Of a DNA stretch of 64,000 nucleotides, positions 24,401 through 34,925 are shown one piece after another (the first letter of the stretch is position 1; each line of letters begins with the position of its first letter). The stretch is from the NCBI RefSeq assembly GCF_011397635.1, contig NC_064761.1:25089643-25153642 (forward strand), in the 5' to 3' direction. The notes under the pieces were generated by a model. The model was not told the DNA's origin and did no database searches. It saw only the letters and a program-made list of their open reading frames with translations. Source of the stretch: Epinephelus fuscoguttatus. Taxonomy: Eukaryota; Chordata; Actinopteri; Perciformes; Serranidae. The translations under genes and the position numbers were made by a program.

Positions 24401-26381
24401 GGAAGTGGCTTTTTAAAAAAGTAGAACTTGCCCAGTGATAGGCCTACCACACCTTCCTGGTCACACCACCATCTTACCCCATCATACTTTCAAATCCTGG
24501 GTCCTGAGAGCGACTGCTAATAAGTCATGATCTCTAATGCTCTGGCCACTGTTATAATCAACAGTTTAAAATGTTAGAAACAAAATTGTTCAAACCAATT
24601 CAGTTGAAACGAGTAAGACGAACATCATGAGTCAAAATGTCCCTTTTATAATCTGACTTCCCCTTCTCATTGTAATTCTCTTATGTTTATGTTTGATCGT
24701 TTCAGGGAACAATGATGAGATTCCTCCTAAGTGTTGGGATCCTTTTTCAAGGGTGTGATTCAGATGTGAAATGCAGGGATAACAACGGAAAAGAGGTGGA
24801 CTGGTTGGTGGAAGTTTTGTGTTGCGGCACTATCTATTTTCACCTATTGTCTGTGTCGGCTGATTATGTAATAGAATATATTTACCTCTGTATCATTAGG
24901 TATATTCTCTACAAGTTGCCCCATATAAATGATGACGGTTTGTCGTATCTGTACATGGATGAGAGCACCGATGGATGGAAAGTCAGCAAAGAGGCAATCA
25001 ACAGTACAACCGGCACTCTGGCAAACACCCTGAAACCTCTGCTGGACTTCTACAACAGAAAGGTGCGTATATAAGGATGAGTGTTTCTCTTGGACAGCAC
25101 AGTGTTTAACCCAAGACACAGATTTTGAGTTTCCTGTTGTTTTGTTGTAGACTGAAGGCTTTGGATACATGCTCTATAGTGATCAACCTCCTGAACCATA
25201 TGTTGCTCCTCCATCATTTGGCCACAGTAAAGGTGGGTGCAGCGACGTTCCACTTTTTCCTTCAAAGTCAAAGATAATATAATGTAACAAAGCTCTGTTT
25301 TTTTCTGTTTTACTCTGTAAAGGAGTCGTGCTGTTGGACAGACAGACTGGAGTTTGGCTCTCACACAGTACACCAAAATTCCCAACGTATCGCAGGAAAG
25401 ACTTCTGGCCAAGCAGTGGAAATGCTAACGCTCAAACATTTATGTGTGTCACTTTCTCCTATGATCAATTCAAAGAAATAGGTAGGTTAATACCTGTTAC
25501 ATTTCTGTCTTGTTATGAAACATATTTGCCAAAAGGAATCACAATGCAGTAAAAACTTCAATTTGTATTCACAGGTTTGCAGCTCAAGTACATCCATGCT
25601 TACTCCTATGACTCTGAGATCCCGACAACCTTTCACAGTGAGCTGCAGTGTGTTGCACAGCGGAGCTGCTACCCAAAGACGGAGCCCTGGTTTCGTGTGA
25701 AGAATCTGACGTCAATGACAGGACGTACATTTTCCAGCTTTGCAAAGTACACACGTTTTGGGGATGGTGAGTGTGTGCATCAATCAGTTAATCAGGTTTC
25801 AAGTGTTTAGATTTCACATTAGGTTGAAACCTAAAGTGTTTGTTGACAGAGCAAAGTGACAGACTGTCATGTCATGTGCCATCTACTGTATGTCACTGCA
25901 TTTTTATTTTGTTTGAAGTTTTCTTTTTGTCATGTATGTGTGACATGCATTTCTAGAAATGTGTTGATTACAGTATTGTGTTTTGTTTGGTTCCCTACAT
26001 ATAGATCTTTACGCTGGCCTCATTGTGAACTATCTGGAGCAGAATCTGTATGTGAGGAGCTGGGGAAAGAAGCGCAGTGTCCCTCTGCTTTCTAACTGCA
26101 GCCTCATCATCCCTCATAATGTCTACAATGTGAAGGAAGTGAGGTTGCTGAAGGGGAAGCCCTACCGCGATACTGTGGATCACTCCAAGTGGTGTGTGAC
26201 TCCTGATCGTGGCTGGACCTGCATAGCTGATATGAACAGGGAGGAGAGTCAGATGAAAAGAGGCGGAGGAGCAATTTGCACCGATGACATTGCTGTTGGA
26301 AGAGCTTTTAATGCCCTGATAACACGTTATGAACAATGTAAACGTGAGCGCCCGCCTTCTGTTCTACACACAGAGCTGTAA
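21431..26381 (+). CDS. Deoxyribonuclease II-like, second copy
   Basis: Acid nuclease of the DNase II family, probably lysosomal or secreted. Coding exons: a four-codon exon 21431-21442 (MARY, inferred), then 24706-24803, 24900-25062, 25151-25232, 25323-25481, 25575-25766 and 26005-26381. Phases match throughout. Counting from the internal ATG at 24712 gives 354 residues; with the small first exon, 360. The signal peptide is short (MMRFLLSVGILFQGC). Catalytic motifs are FGHSKG (His about 110) and DHSKWC (His about 289), then DMNREESQMKRGGG. Exon borders equal those of dnase2b, so this is a tandem paralogue; it is much closer to the third copy. It ends with a short tail after the last Cys. Fish genes of this type are often labelled plancitoxin-1-like. 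AATAAA lies at 26759. Confidence 0.88.
22240..22570 (+). mobile_element. L1-like ORF2 C-terminal fragment
   Basis: The plus strand reads KIVHYTHHTNARVSKIF and CNRCQQI, then after a one-base shift HMFWLCPALHT, the CxxC...HxxxxC region of fish L1-like ORF2. Frameshifts and stops follow. It lies in intron 1 of the second DNase II gene. Confidence 0.7.
22779..23093 (-). repeat. tRNA-derived SINE, full-length type
   Basis: On the minus strand it starts GGCGGCACGGTGGTGTGGTG, has a pol III B box GGTTCGATCCC (complement of 23029-23039), then TTTGCATGTTCTCCCCGTGT, GTCCAAAGACATGC and the GGTGTACCCTGC / CAGCTGGGATAGGCTG end. A second copy is at 51425-51775. Confidence 0.85.
23393..23539 (+). repeat. 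3' half of the same SINE family
   Basis: GTGAATGGTTGTCTGTCTCT, GTCAGCCCTGTGATAGTCTG, GCCTCTCGCCCAATGTCAGC and TAGGCTCCAGCGCC follow in the same order as in the complete copies. The tRNA head is lost. Confidence 0.8.
23621..24285. mobile_element. Fold-back element flanked by TTAA
   Basis: TTAA at 23617-23620 and 24286-24289 bound a 665-base element. Its ends are AGGAAATGGCCACTTTAGAA and the complement. The inverted similarity continues inward for some 250 bases per arm (CAAGAAGTCCAGTGTAGTTT, CACTTGAAGTGCATGGAACC, GCATTTCAAAAA) to a central hairpin GACTCAAGAAC / GTTCTTGAGTC near 23964-24003. It has no coding capacity. Confidence 0.88.
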
Positions 26382-26758
26382 AGGTACAACTCTTTATCAC
26401 CATGTAGAGAAAAGTGTAGCAGGAATACCAAAAACTAAGACCAGAGCAGATATCACCAATAGCACCTACTACACCTTTACATAACCAGACATAAAATTGT
26501 TTCATGCTTGACAAATTAGAAGTTTGACATACACAGTTTGGTGTATTTTAATCCCTGTCTTTGGTATTCTGTGTGTTTTAATGAAGGAAAAACGGCAATG
26601 TTTTTATTTTTTAAAATCATGCCAAAGCTCTAACTTTGATAGTAAAACTACAATTACAATTAGTACAAATTAATTAAAATTAAATCAATTTTCAGTACAA
26701 ATTCTATGTTGTTGTTTTTGTGTTTACGGGAGATTAGCCCTCTGTCAGCTGTGGATAA

Positions 26759-26764
26759 AATAAA
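26759..26764 (+). terminator. Possible poly(A) signal of the second DNase II gene
   Basis: AATAAA, 378 bases after the stop codon; the first canonical signal downstream. Confidence 0.45.
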
Positions 26765-26885
26765 CGGTTTGTGGGCTGGTGGGTAAAAATAAGCTTCTGG
26801 GCTCCAAAAAACTCCAAGAACCTCCAACTCTCTGTGTAATGTCTACAGTCTGTCGTTGCTGGGAGATTATCTAGCTCCAGATTAA

Positions 26886-27685
26886 AGGCCCTGACACACC
26901 AAGCCAACAGTTGGCCGTCGGTCAAAGTCGGGCCATCGGTGAGCGTCTGTCGCCCTAGTTTTTGCGGTGTGTCCCGCACCATCGGCACTGTTGGCACTTC
27001 GGCGTTGACGGCTTTTCGGCTGATTGAGCATGTTGAATCGGCGGCAGAGCTTGTCGGTGAGAGAGATCACTCTGATTGGCTGTTTAGGTTTTATTTCCTC
27101 ACCTTCCTCAGGCTCCACTTCACTCAGCTGCCCGACAGACCCGTTGCTTCTTCCCACTTTACCCTGAATAACAAACTGGGGCTAGCTGTGAGGCTAGCGG
27201 AGCGTTAGCCGCAGCATGACCGGAGGGAAGCAAAGCCAGTTAGCCTCCGCTAGCCTCCCAGCTAGCCCTGGCTCTCCGTTTGGATCCAACCGGAGCACCG
27301 AGCCCCGGTTTGTTATTCAGGTTAAAGTGGGAAGAAGCAGCGGGTTTGTCGGACAGCTGAGTGAAGTGGAGCCTGCGGAGGAAACATCAGGACCGTCTGG
27401 ATGTAATAGTCCGTGGAGGTGCTGCTGTGCTCAGCTGACAGGATGTATCACTCTCTCACTCCACTACTTTGTTTATCTCATGCATTCCTCGGACTTCTGG
27501 TTTCCCTTTTTGCATTATTTCCTCTCACGCAGGCGCAGAACGTACATGCCACTTGACCGTCGGATGTAGTCTTTGTAGTGTGTTCAAATGCAACTGACAC
27601 AGGGCAACGTGAGGCGATGTAGACGACGCAACAGTTGGCTTTCGTCGCCGCTAGTTCTTTGATGTCGGTTTTGTGTGTCCGCACC
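26886..27685. mobile_element. TTAA-flanked non-autonomous DNA transposon
   Basis: TTAA at 26882-26885 and 27686-27689 flank it. The left end AGGCCCTGACACACCAAGCC pairs imperfectly with the complement of the right end (GGTGCGGACACACAAAACCG). A nearly perfect 75-base inverted repeat sits inside (27109-27183 and 27301-27375). It is GC-richer than its surroundings and has no conserved ORF. The TTAA target and AGG-type ends suggest a Kolobok- or piggyBac-type parent; this is inference. Confidence 0.75.
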
Positions 27686-27794
27686 TTAACACATTTTAGA
27701 AATGTGTAACACATACTGTATGCTCAAAACTAAAATAACTAAAATCTGACAATTAGATTTTGACACTTGGACACCCTTTAAGAAAGGGCCTTAA

Positions 27795-28040
27795 AGGAAC
27801 AGTTCACCCAAAAGTCAAAAATACCTGAAGTTCTTTTTTTCAGTGGAGATTGTTTTGGTGTAAGTTGCAGAGTGTTGGAGATATCGACCGTAGAGATGTC
27901 TTCCTTCTCTCGAATATAATAGAACTAAATGGCACTCGGCTTGTGGTGCTCAAAGCCAAAAAAAACAAAACATATGGAAATCTCAACAGCAACATCTCTT
28001 TCCAGAAATCATGACCCAGGTACTCAAGATAATTCACAGA
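27795..28040. mobile_element. Truncated TTAA-type repeat
   Basis: TTAA at 27791-27794 followed by AGGAACAGTTCACCC, the usual left end of a common teleost repeat. The matching right end is missing; a Tc1-like copy follows. Confidence 0.55.
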
Positions 28041-28044
28041 TCTT

Positions 28045-28430
28045 GTTGTGAGCAGTTTAATGTCGGAACTATTGTCTTTCTATCAAGCTACACCATGCGC
28101 GTGGTAACATTGTCGTGGTGCTGCCATGAATGACCACCAAACAACAAAAGTGGGTGTTTTTTAACTCGACATTGGCAGCGTTTACAGCCATGACTGTGCC
28201 ACCAAAAGGTTTGCAGAGTGGCATGGTGCGCCACTGCCATTGGGAGTACTGTTGCCATGAAGGGAGGTACTTGGTCTGCAACTGTGTTTGAGTGGGTGAA
28301 ACATGTCAGGTGGTATCAGAACCAAAGGTTTCAGGCAGAACAATGCACTGGAACAAAATAATCAAAGTTATTCACTTCACCTGTCAGTGGTTTTAATGTT
28401 TTGGCTGATCGGTGTATATCTTTATTGCTC
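28045..28430 (-). mobile_element. Tc1-like remnant, reverse orientation
   Basis: It shares GCCATTGGGAGTACTGTTGC, GAAGGGAGGTACTTGGTCTG and, at its end, ACCTGTCAGTGGTTTTAATG with TTTTGGCTGATCGG. These are the complements of the words in the copies at 18640 and 31952. It is decayed, without a usable frame. Confidence 0.65.
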
Positions 28431-29238
28431 ATCATGAGTGGAACTTTGTCTTCGGCTCACCAAACACAGAAGACAACATTGTAAAAGCAGACAAACAGTG
28501 AGTAGAACCAACAAATAAAGTCATTACAAAAACACTTAACACAGTAAATCAGCACATTGTCTGTCTGTGGTTTAAAACTTATCAATCATTTGGTTAAGTT
28601 AAGGATACTGATGGCACTCGGGATGAAGGACTTCTTAAATACATTTTTGGTTGCCAGAGGGACTCTGTAGCACCTCCCAGAGCGTAGTGAGAGAGTGTAA
28701 AGAGTTGGGTCAAGGGCTTTTGTGTCCTGCCAACTATTTTACTTGGCAGTGTCACAATCCTACAGAGTTTATTCTTAAATATACAGTTAAGGTGACCGTA
28801 CCAGGCAGGAAGGTGAAAACAACAATGGTTTTGTACACTAATTTTAAAATCTGCTGGCTAACACCAAGGCCACTGAGTTTTCTAAGAAGACAGAGTCACT
28901 GTGGGCATTTCGTGAGAATATACTCAGTATTTCCAGAGAAGCTCTCTCTTAATTCAAGCATGTTTGAAGAAGCACAGCAGCTCAGTCATGTCTATATGTC
29001 CCTTTTGTTCTTTCTGTTCTGCTGTGCAAAAAGAAGAACCAACATCATGTTTTTTCCACGTACAGTCAATACATTATTTGCCGTATAGAGAAGTTAGGGG
29101 GCAAGTGATAAGGAAGTTGATGGACTGTAAGACGTGTGGGTTTTGATTTTTACAGTGAGATAAGGCAGAGGCAACTTCTGTCAAAAAGAGATGTACACTT
29201 CACTGTAAGGATCTCACAGTAAGAGCAGGGAAATGGAG

Positions 29239-31931
29239 ATGGCAAGATTTGTAAGTATAAAGTTTACAGGGTTAAAGAATTAATTAAAATTTAATAACAG
29301 ATTAAAACAAAAAGGGAAATACAAGATTTTTATTGTCAGAGAAAGAAACTAGTTAGTATAGAAATATGATTTTGAAAGGTGGCATAGCACAGGCTGTCAT
29401 TTATATTTCTATTTGTTAATTTGTTGCAAATTACTATTACAGTGAGCATTGTATGTGGAGTACTGTTTAGTTCTTGTACTTCACTGTAATTGTAATAAAG
29501 CAATTAGAAATAACTTGCAGAGTGTGTAACATGCAGCATAACGCATGTGTAAAATGCAGAACATCATATGATGAGCTTCATGTTTTAGATGCAAATTCTT
29601 TGACTTCAAACTACAGCCATATGTGGCGTGAAAAGTAATAAAATATTGTCTCTCTGAATAAAGCAGAACTGTTCATTTTCATATTTCATGAGAAAATATT
29701 CAAGCACAAATTCAAGAGCCTCTCAGTTTTTCTTAGATAAATATTATTTGTTGTTAACCTGCTTTGTGCACAAGTTATTGTTTTGATGGTTTGTTACATT
29801 ATAAAAAGTTTTAAAACACATTTTCTCAGAGACGCAATTTCATTAAAATGCTAATTGTTGATTTGACAGTGGTTGTGTCGCAGTATTGGATGTTGATGGT
29901 CCAGGAAGTGGCTTTTTTAAAAATGTAGAACTTGTCCACTGATACCACACCTTTCTTTTCACCCCACACCTGGGTCCTGAGAGAGACTGCTAATATGTCA
30001 TGATCTCAAATGTTATGTTAAAATCTACAGTTCAAATGATAGAAAAAAAATCATTAAACCCAATTCAGCTCAATGAGAAGAGGAAGTCAGATATTCTGAC
30101 TTCTCATTGTAATTCTCTCACGGTTTTGTTCGGTCGTTTCAGGGAACAATGATGAGATTCCTCCTAAGTGTTGGGATCCTTTTTCAAGGGTGTGATTCAG
30201 ATGTGAAATGCAGGGATGACAAAGGAAACGAGGTGGACTGGTTGGTGGAACTTATGCTCATTGCAGCTAAATATAATGTACAATAAAAATCTATTGCAAG
30301 CAGCTTAATTTTTCTAACTTTTTGCTGCATTATAAGGTATATCCTGTACAAGTTGCCCAATGTGAATGGTGGTGGTTTGTCCTATCTGTACATGGATGAG
30401 AGCACTGACGGATGGAAAGTGAGCAAAGAGGAAATCAACAGTAAATCTGGCACTCTGGCAAACACCCTGAAACCTCTGCTTGACTTCTACGACACAAAGG
30501 TGACTTAAATGAGGACATTTGCCTCTCTAGTGTGCCATTATGACCAGGACACTGATTTCTGTTGTTTTGTTGTAGACTGAAGGCTTTGGATACATGCTCT
30601 ATAGTGATCAACCTCCTGAACCATATGTTGCTCCTCCATCATTTGGTCACAGTAAAGGTGGGTGCAGCGACGTTCCACTTTTGTACAAAGTGAGAACTAT
30701 AATGTAACAAAGCTCTGTTTTTTTCTGTTTTACTCTGTAAAGGAATTGTGCTGTTGGACAGACAGACTGGAGTTTGGCTCTCACACAGTACACCAAAATT
30801 CCCAACGTATCGCAGGAAAGACTTCTGGCCAAGCAGTGGAAATGCTAACGCTCAAACATTTATGTGTGTCACTTTCTCCTATGATCAGTTCAAAGAAATA
30901 GGTAGGTTGATGCCTGTTACATTTCTGTCTTGTTATGAAACATATTTGCCAAAAGGAATCACAATGCAGTAAAAACTTCAATTTGTATTCACAGGTTTGC
31001 AGCTCAAGTACATCCATGCTTACTCCTATGACTCTGAGATCCCGACAACCTTTCACAGTGAGTTGCAGTGTGTTGCACAGCGGAGCTGCTACCCAAAGAC
31101 GGAGCCCTGGTTTCGTGTTAATAGTCTGACATCGATGACAGGACATACATTTTCCAGCTTTGCAAAATACACACGTTTTGGGGATGGTAAGTGTTTTAAT
31201 TTGAAGGATATCTGTCTGAAATGTGTAGTTTCATGAAGGGGACATGTCCCCCTCAATATTATCTGATAGTTCCTTTTAAAGCCGATATTGGCCAATACTG
31301 ATGACATGCTGATATTATCGTGCATTTATAGTAGATGTGTTCAGTGGTGGAACTCTTCTGTTAAATGCACATTTTCATAGATAACAGTATTGTGTTTTGT
31401 TTTGTTTTTACTATTATAGATCTTTACTCCGGCCTCATTGTGAACTATCTGAAGGAGAATCTGTATGTGAAGAGCTGGGGAAAGATGCATCGCCCTCTGC
31501 CTTCTAACTGCAGCACTAGTATCCCTCATCATGTTTACAATGTGAAGGAAATAAAGCTGCTGAATGGGAATCCCTTCAGCGATACTGTAGATCACTCCAA
31601 GTGGTGTGTGACTCCTAATGGTAGCTGGACCTGCATAGCTGATATGAACAGGGAAGTGAGTCAGATGAAAAGAGGTGGAGGAGCAATTTGCACTGACAAC
31701 AATGCAGTTTTAAAGGCTTTCACTGCCATAATCACAAAGTATGATCCGTGTAACAAGGGGAAACGTGCACCACCAAAACCCAAACACCAGCTCAAGTTCC
31801 CAGCCACTGTTAGAAGAGCGGGGAAGTCAGCAAACAGATCCAAACACAAAAAAATCATCTCAACAAAAATAAAACGGGGTCCTAGGACTGGACTCTTCAA
31901 GCTGCCGCCTGCTTCACATGGTCAGCGTTAA
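29239..31931 (+). CDS. Deoxyribonuclease II-like, third copy with basic C-terminal tail
   Basis: Paralogue of the second copy. Exons: four-codon exon 29239-29250 (MARF, inferred), 30143-30240, 30337-30499, 30576-30657, 30743-30901, 30995-31186 and 31420-31931. From the ATG at 30149 the protein has 399 residues, or 405 with the small exon. Both catalytic motifs are kept (FGHSKG, DHSKWC), followed by DMNREVSQMKRGGG, where Val replaces the Glu seen in the other copies. After the last Cys the protein continues for nearly 60 residues that are very rich in Lys, Arg and Pro (for example SKHKKI, KIKRGPR), absent from the other two genes and from the usual family length. Exons 3-5 and the intron between exons 4 and 5 are almost identical to the second copy. 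Probably secreted or lysosomal. Confidence 0.87.
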
Positions 31932-31951
31932 ACCTCTATACATACATACAT

Positions 31952-32883
31952 ACTGATCAGCCAAAACATTGACGTGTGAAGTAAATAACTTTGGTCATCT
32001 CGTAACGATGCAGTGTTCTGCTGGGAAACCTTGGGTCCTGGCACTCATGTGGATGCCACTTGACATATTTTATAGACAGAGATTGCTAGGTTACAGTCAG
32101 GGAGTGCTGTTGCCATGAGGGCATGTACTTTGTCTACAACACCCCAGCATCAATGCCAAACACCGTGAAACCGACTTCAGAAAACTAGTGGCAATGAAAG
32201 CCCCCTGCTGAGCCACCTCATGTCGCCTGTGTCTCGACCAAAAAGTTGCACATGAACACACCACAAAGGCTTCAGCCAATGGCCAGTCAGCACATGCATT
32301 ACATGCTTGCGTAAGAGGAAATAACTCTCAACACCAGCAGATGGCGGTCTTCTGTAATCGTCATTCAAAGGTAAACTGGAAAACTGTGTTGCTGCTAGTT
32401 AGCCAGTTAGCATATTCACAACACAATCCAATGTCAGAAAGAACAAAGCATATTTACCATGCACCAGAGAACAAAAACAAATTTGTTTTGACCTCACTTC
32501 GTCTTGACTTAAGCTCTTTGTTTACTTTCCTCACTCACGTTTCTCTTCTTGTGCACTGAGCTGAGCTGCCAATCAGAGGGATTTCATTCACCGACAGGCT
32601 CTGCATTTGCTGGTGCCAATTCAACATGCTGAACTGGTGTAAAAAAAGCTGACTAGTGCCAACGATAGCCAATTGGACACACCAGTGGCAAGAGAACATG
32701 GATGTTACAAAGAACATTGACAGCTACTGGCTTAGTGTTTCAGGGCCTTCCATGGTTTCTGTTTGGGTGGAGTGTGTCAAGTGGCATCCACATGAATGCC
32801 AGAACCCAAGGTTTGCCAGCAGAACATGGCATTGTAACGAGATGGTAAATGTTACTCACTTTACATGCCAGTGGCAGATCAGT
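31952..32883. mobile_element. Tc1-like element with ~105-base terminal inverted repeats
   Basis: 31952-32062 (ACTGATCAGCCAAAACATT through CTCATGTGGATGCCACTTG) is inverted at about 32779-32883 (GTGGCATCCACATGAATGCC through GGCAGATCAGT). The arms share CATCTCGT-ACAATGC and TTCTGCTGG-AAACCTTGGG. The interior is non-coding. The right arm was copied again in the tandem duplication that follows. Confidence 0.7.
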
Positions 32884-34380
32884 GTGTGTGTGTATATATA
32901 TACACATATTCATTTATTCATTCTGCAATGGCTATCCTCCACAAATTGCTATTATTTCATTTTACACCTTATAAATGTTATGTTTAAGTTTTATCTCTTA
33001 GACCGGGAAGGTTAGTTGGCTAAACATTTAGGTTGCCACACGGCTGTTTTGCTTTTTACGGTCACAGAAACAAAAATTTTACATAAAATTTTAAAATGTT
33101 TTACTTATCTACTAAATTAATACATCTAAAAATTACTAACTTTTTCTATGAGGGCAGCATTTCAGTGTTATAGTATTGGAAGTAAAAGGGTGGTCTTTGG
33201 TCTAATTTTAGGCCTATTACAGAACTATGTTAGATAGGAATATTGGAAAAGTGTTCTAGATAACAGACAAATAAATCAGCTACATTTTGATATAAGATCA
33301 GGAGATCTGTGCTGAGTGATGGTAGTTGACATAATTTCATCACAAAGTTGAGTCAAATGTGAGTGGGGTTGGTTGGCACACGGTCCAACCATCTGTAAAT
33401 ATATATTTTTAATCTTTTATTATTATTTTGAAAGGTCAATGCCAAAATTAATTGGACAGTCCTACTGATATCTTGCTTTAAAATGTTGCTTGGTTTTAAA
33501 AATGGGAAGATATTCAATTAAATGTGTTGTGCAGCTTAGTGTTTCAAGGCCTTAATGGTTTTTGTTTGGATGGAGTGTGTCAAGTGGCATCCACATGAAT
33601 GCCAGAACCCAAGGTTTGCCAGCAGAACATGGCATTGTAACGAGATGGTCAGTGTTACTCACTTAATCTGCCAGTGACTGATCAGTTTGTGTGTGCATAT
33701 ATATATATGCACACACAATTTATTCATTCTGCAATGACTGTCCTCCACAAATTGCTATTATCTTATTTTACACCTTATATATGTTATGTTTCATTCCTAT
33801 ATTTGAACTTACACAATTTTATTTCTTAGACCGGGAAGGTTAGTTAGCTACACAGTTAGGTTGGCACACAGCTGTTTTGCTTTTGATGGTTCACAGAAAC
33901 AAAAAATTGACATGAAAACCTTTACTCATCTACATGTTAATAAATCTGAAAATTACTAACTTTTTCTGTGAGGGCAGCATTTCAGTTTTATAGTATCACA
34001 AGTAAAACAGAGGCCTATTACAGAACATGTTAGATGGGAATACTGAAAAAGTGTTCCAGATAACAGACAAATAAATCAGCTACATTTTGATATAAGATTA
34101 GGAGATCTGTGCTGAGTGATGGTAGTTGACATAATTTCATCACAAAGTTGGGTCAAATGTGAGTGGGGTTGGTTGGCACATGGTCCAACCATCTGTAAAA
34201 TGAACAGCTGTAATTGTAACTCTATTCTGAGAGATTAAAACAATATTAAAAGACTGAAAACAATCTTTATTTTTTATTATTATTTTGAATGGTCTATGCC
34301 AAAATTAATTGGACAGTCCTACTGAAATATTGCTTAAAAAGTTGTTTGGTTTTAAAAATGGGCAGATATAAATTAAATGT
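32731..34380 (+). repeat. Direct tandem duplication of an ~0.8-kb segment
   Basis: Unit A (32731-33534) and unit B (33535 to about 34380) run in the same order: CTTAGTGTTTCA, AGTGGCATCCACATGAATGC, an alternating TGTGTATATA tract, TCCTCCACAAATTGCTATTA, TTAGACCGGGAAGGTTAGTT, TACATTTTGATATAAGAT, GTTGGTTGGCACA and AAAATTAATTGGACAGTCCT. The copies are clearly diverged, with small insertions in unit B. No gene is seen in either unit. Confidence 0.9.
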
Positions 34381-34925
34381 TCATGTTTGTTTATAGCTTA
34401 ACCTTTCAATTGTTGCTGATTAGAATAAGATAAATTATGCTACTGAAAATTGGTAGAGAGTAAAAAGTGTACCAACCAGCCCTGGTCTCCACCTGTTCTT
34501 TCTATATTTACTTATGAATGCTAATAAACTCCCATTTAAGATTTTCGTTGCCAGTGACTGCTTCTCTGTAACTGATGTGCATATGACAATAAATAACTTG
34601 AACTTGAAATACTCGCCCATTTTTGTCTATAGAGATTGTCAGTCCGAGTCAGCACCCAAAACACACACTACTGGATAACTCTAAATGTTGCGTATGAATA
34701 TAACATTTTAATTTCTGTTTTTAAATCCAAACCCTTTCTTGTAGCTGTTTTACAGTGGGTGTAATTAAAGTGAGCGCCGCCCTTCCTCCTCCTCACCACT
34801 AGGTGTCCCCATATTTTCATTGACCACCGGAACGCACTCACTTCCGGTTCCCGTTCGTGAGCACACGCACAGGAAGCCAGTGCTACACACGTGAAAAAAT
34901 TAGGAAAACAGATAGCTGACACAAG

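Noticed and set aside
26882-27714. GC-rich stretch with several open frames between the DNase II copies, at first taken for a CpG-island gene
   Set aside because: It is bounded by TTAA and inverted ends and contains inverted arms, so it is a transposon.
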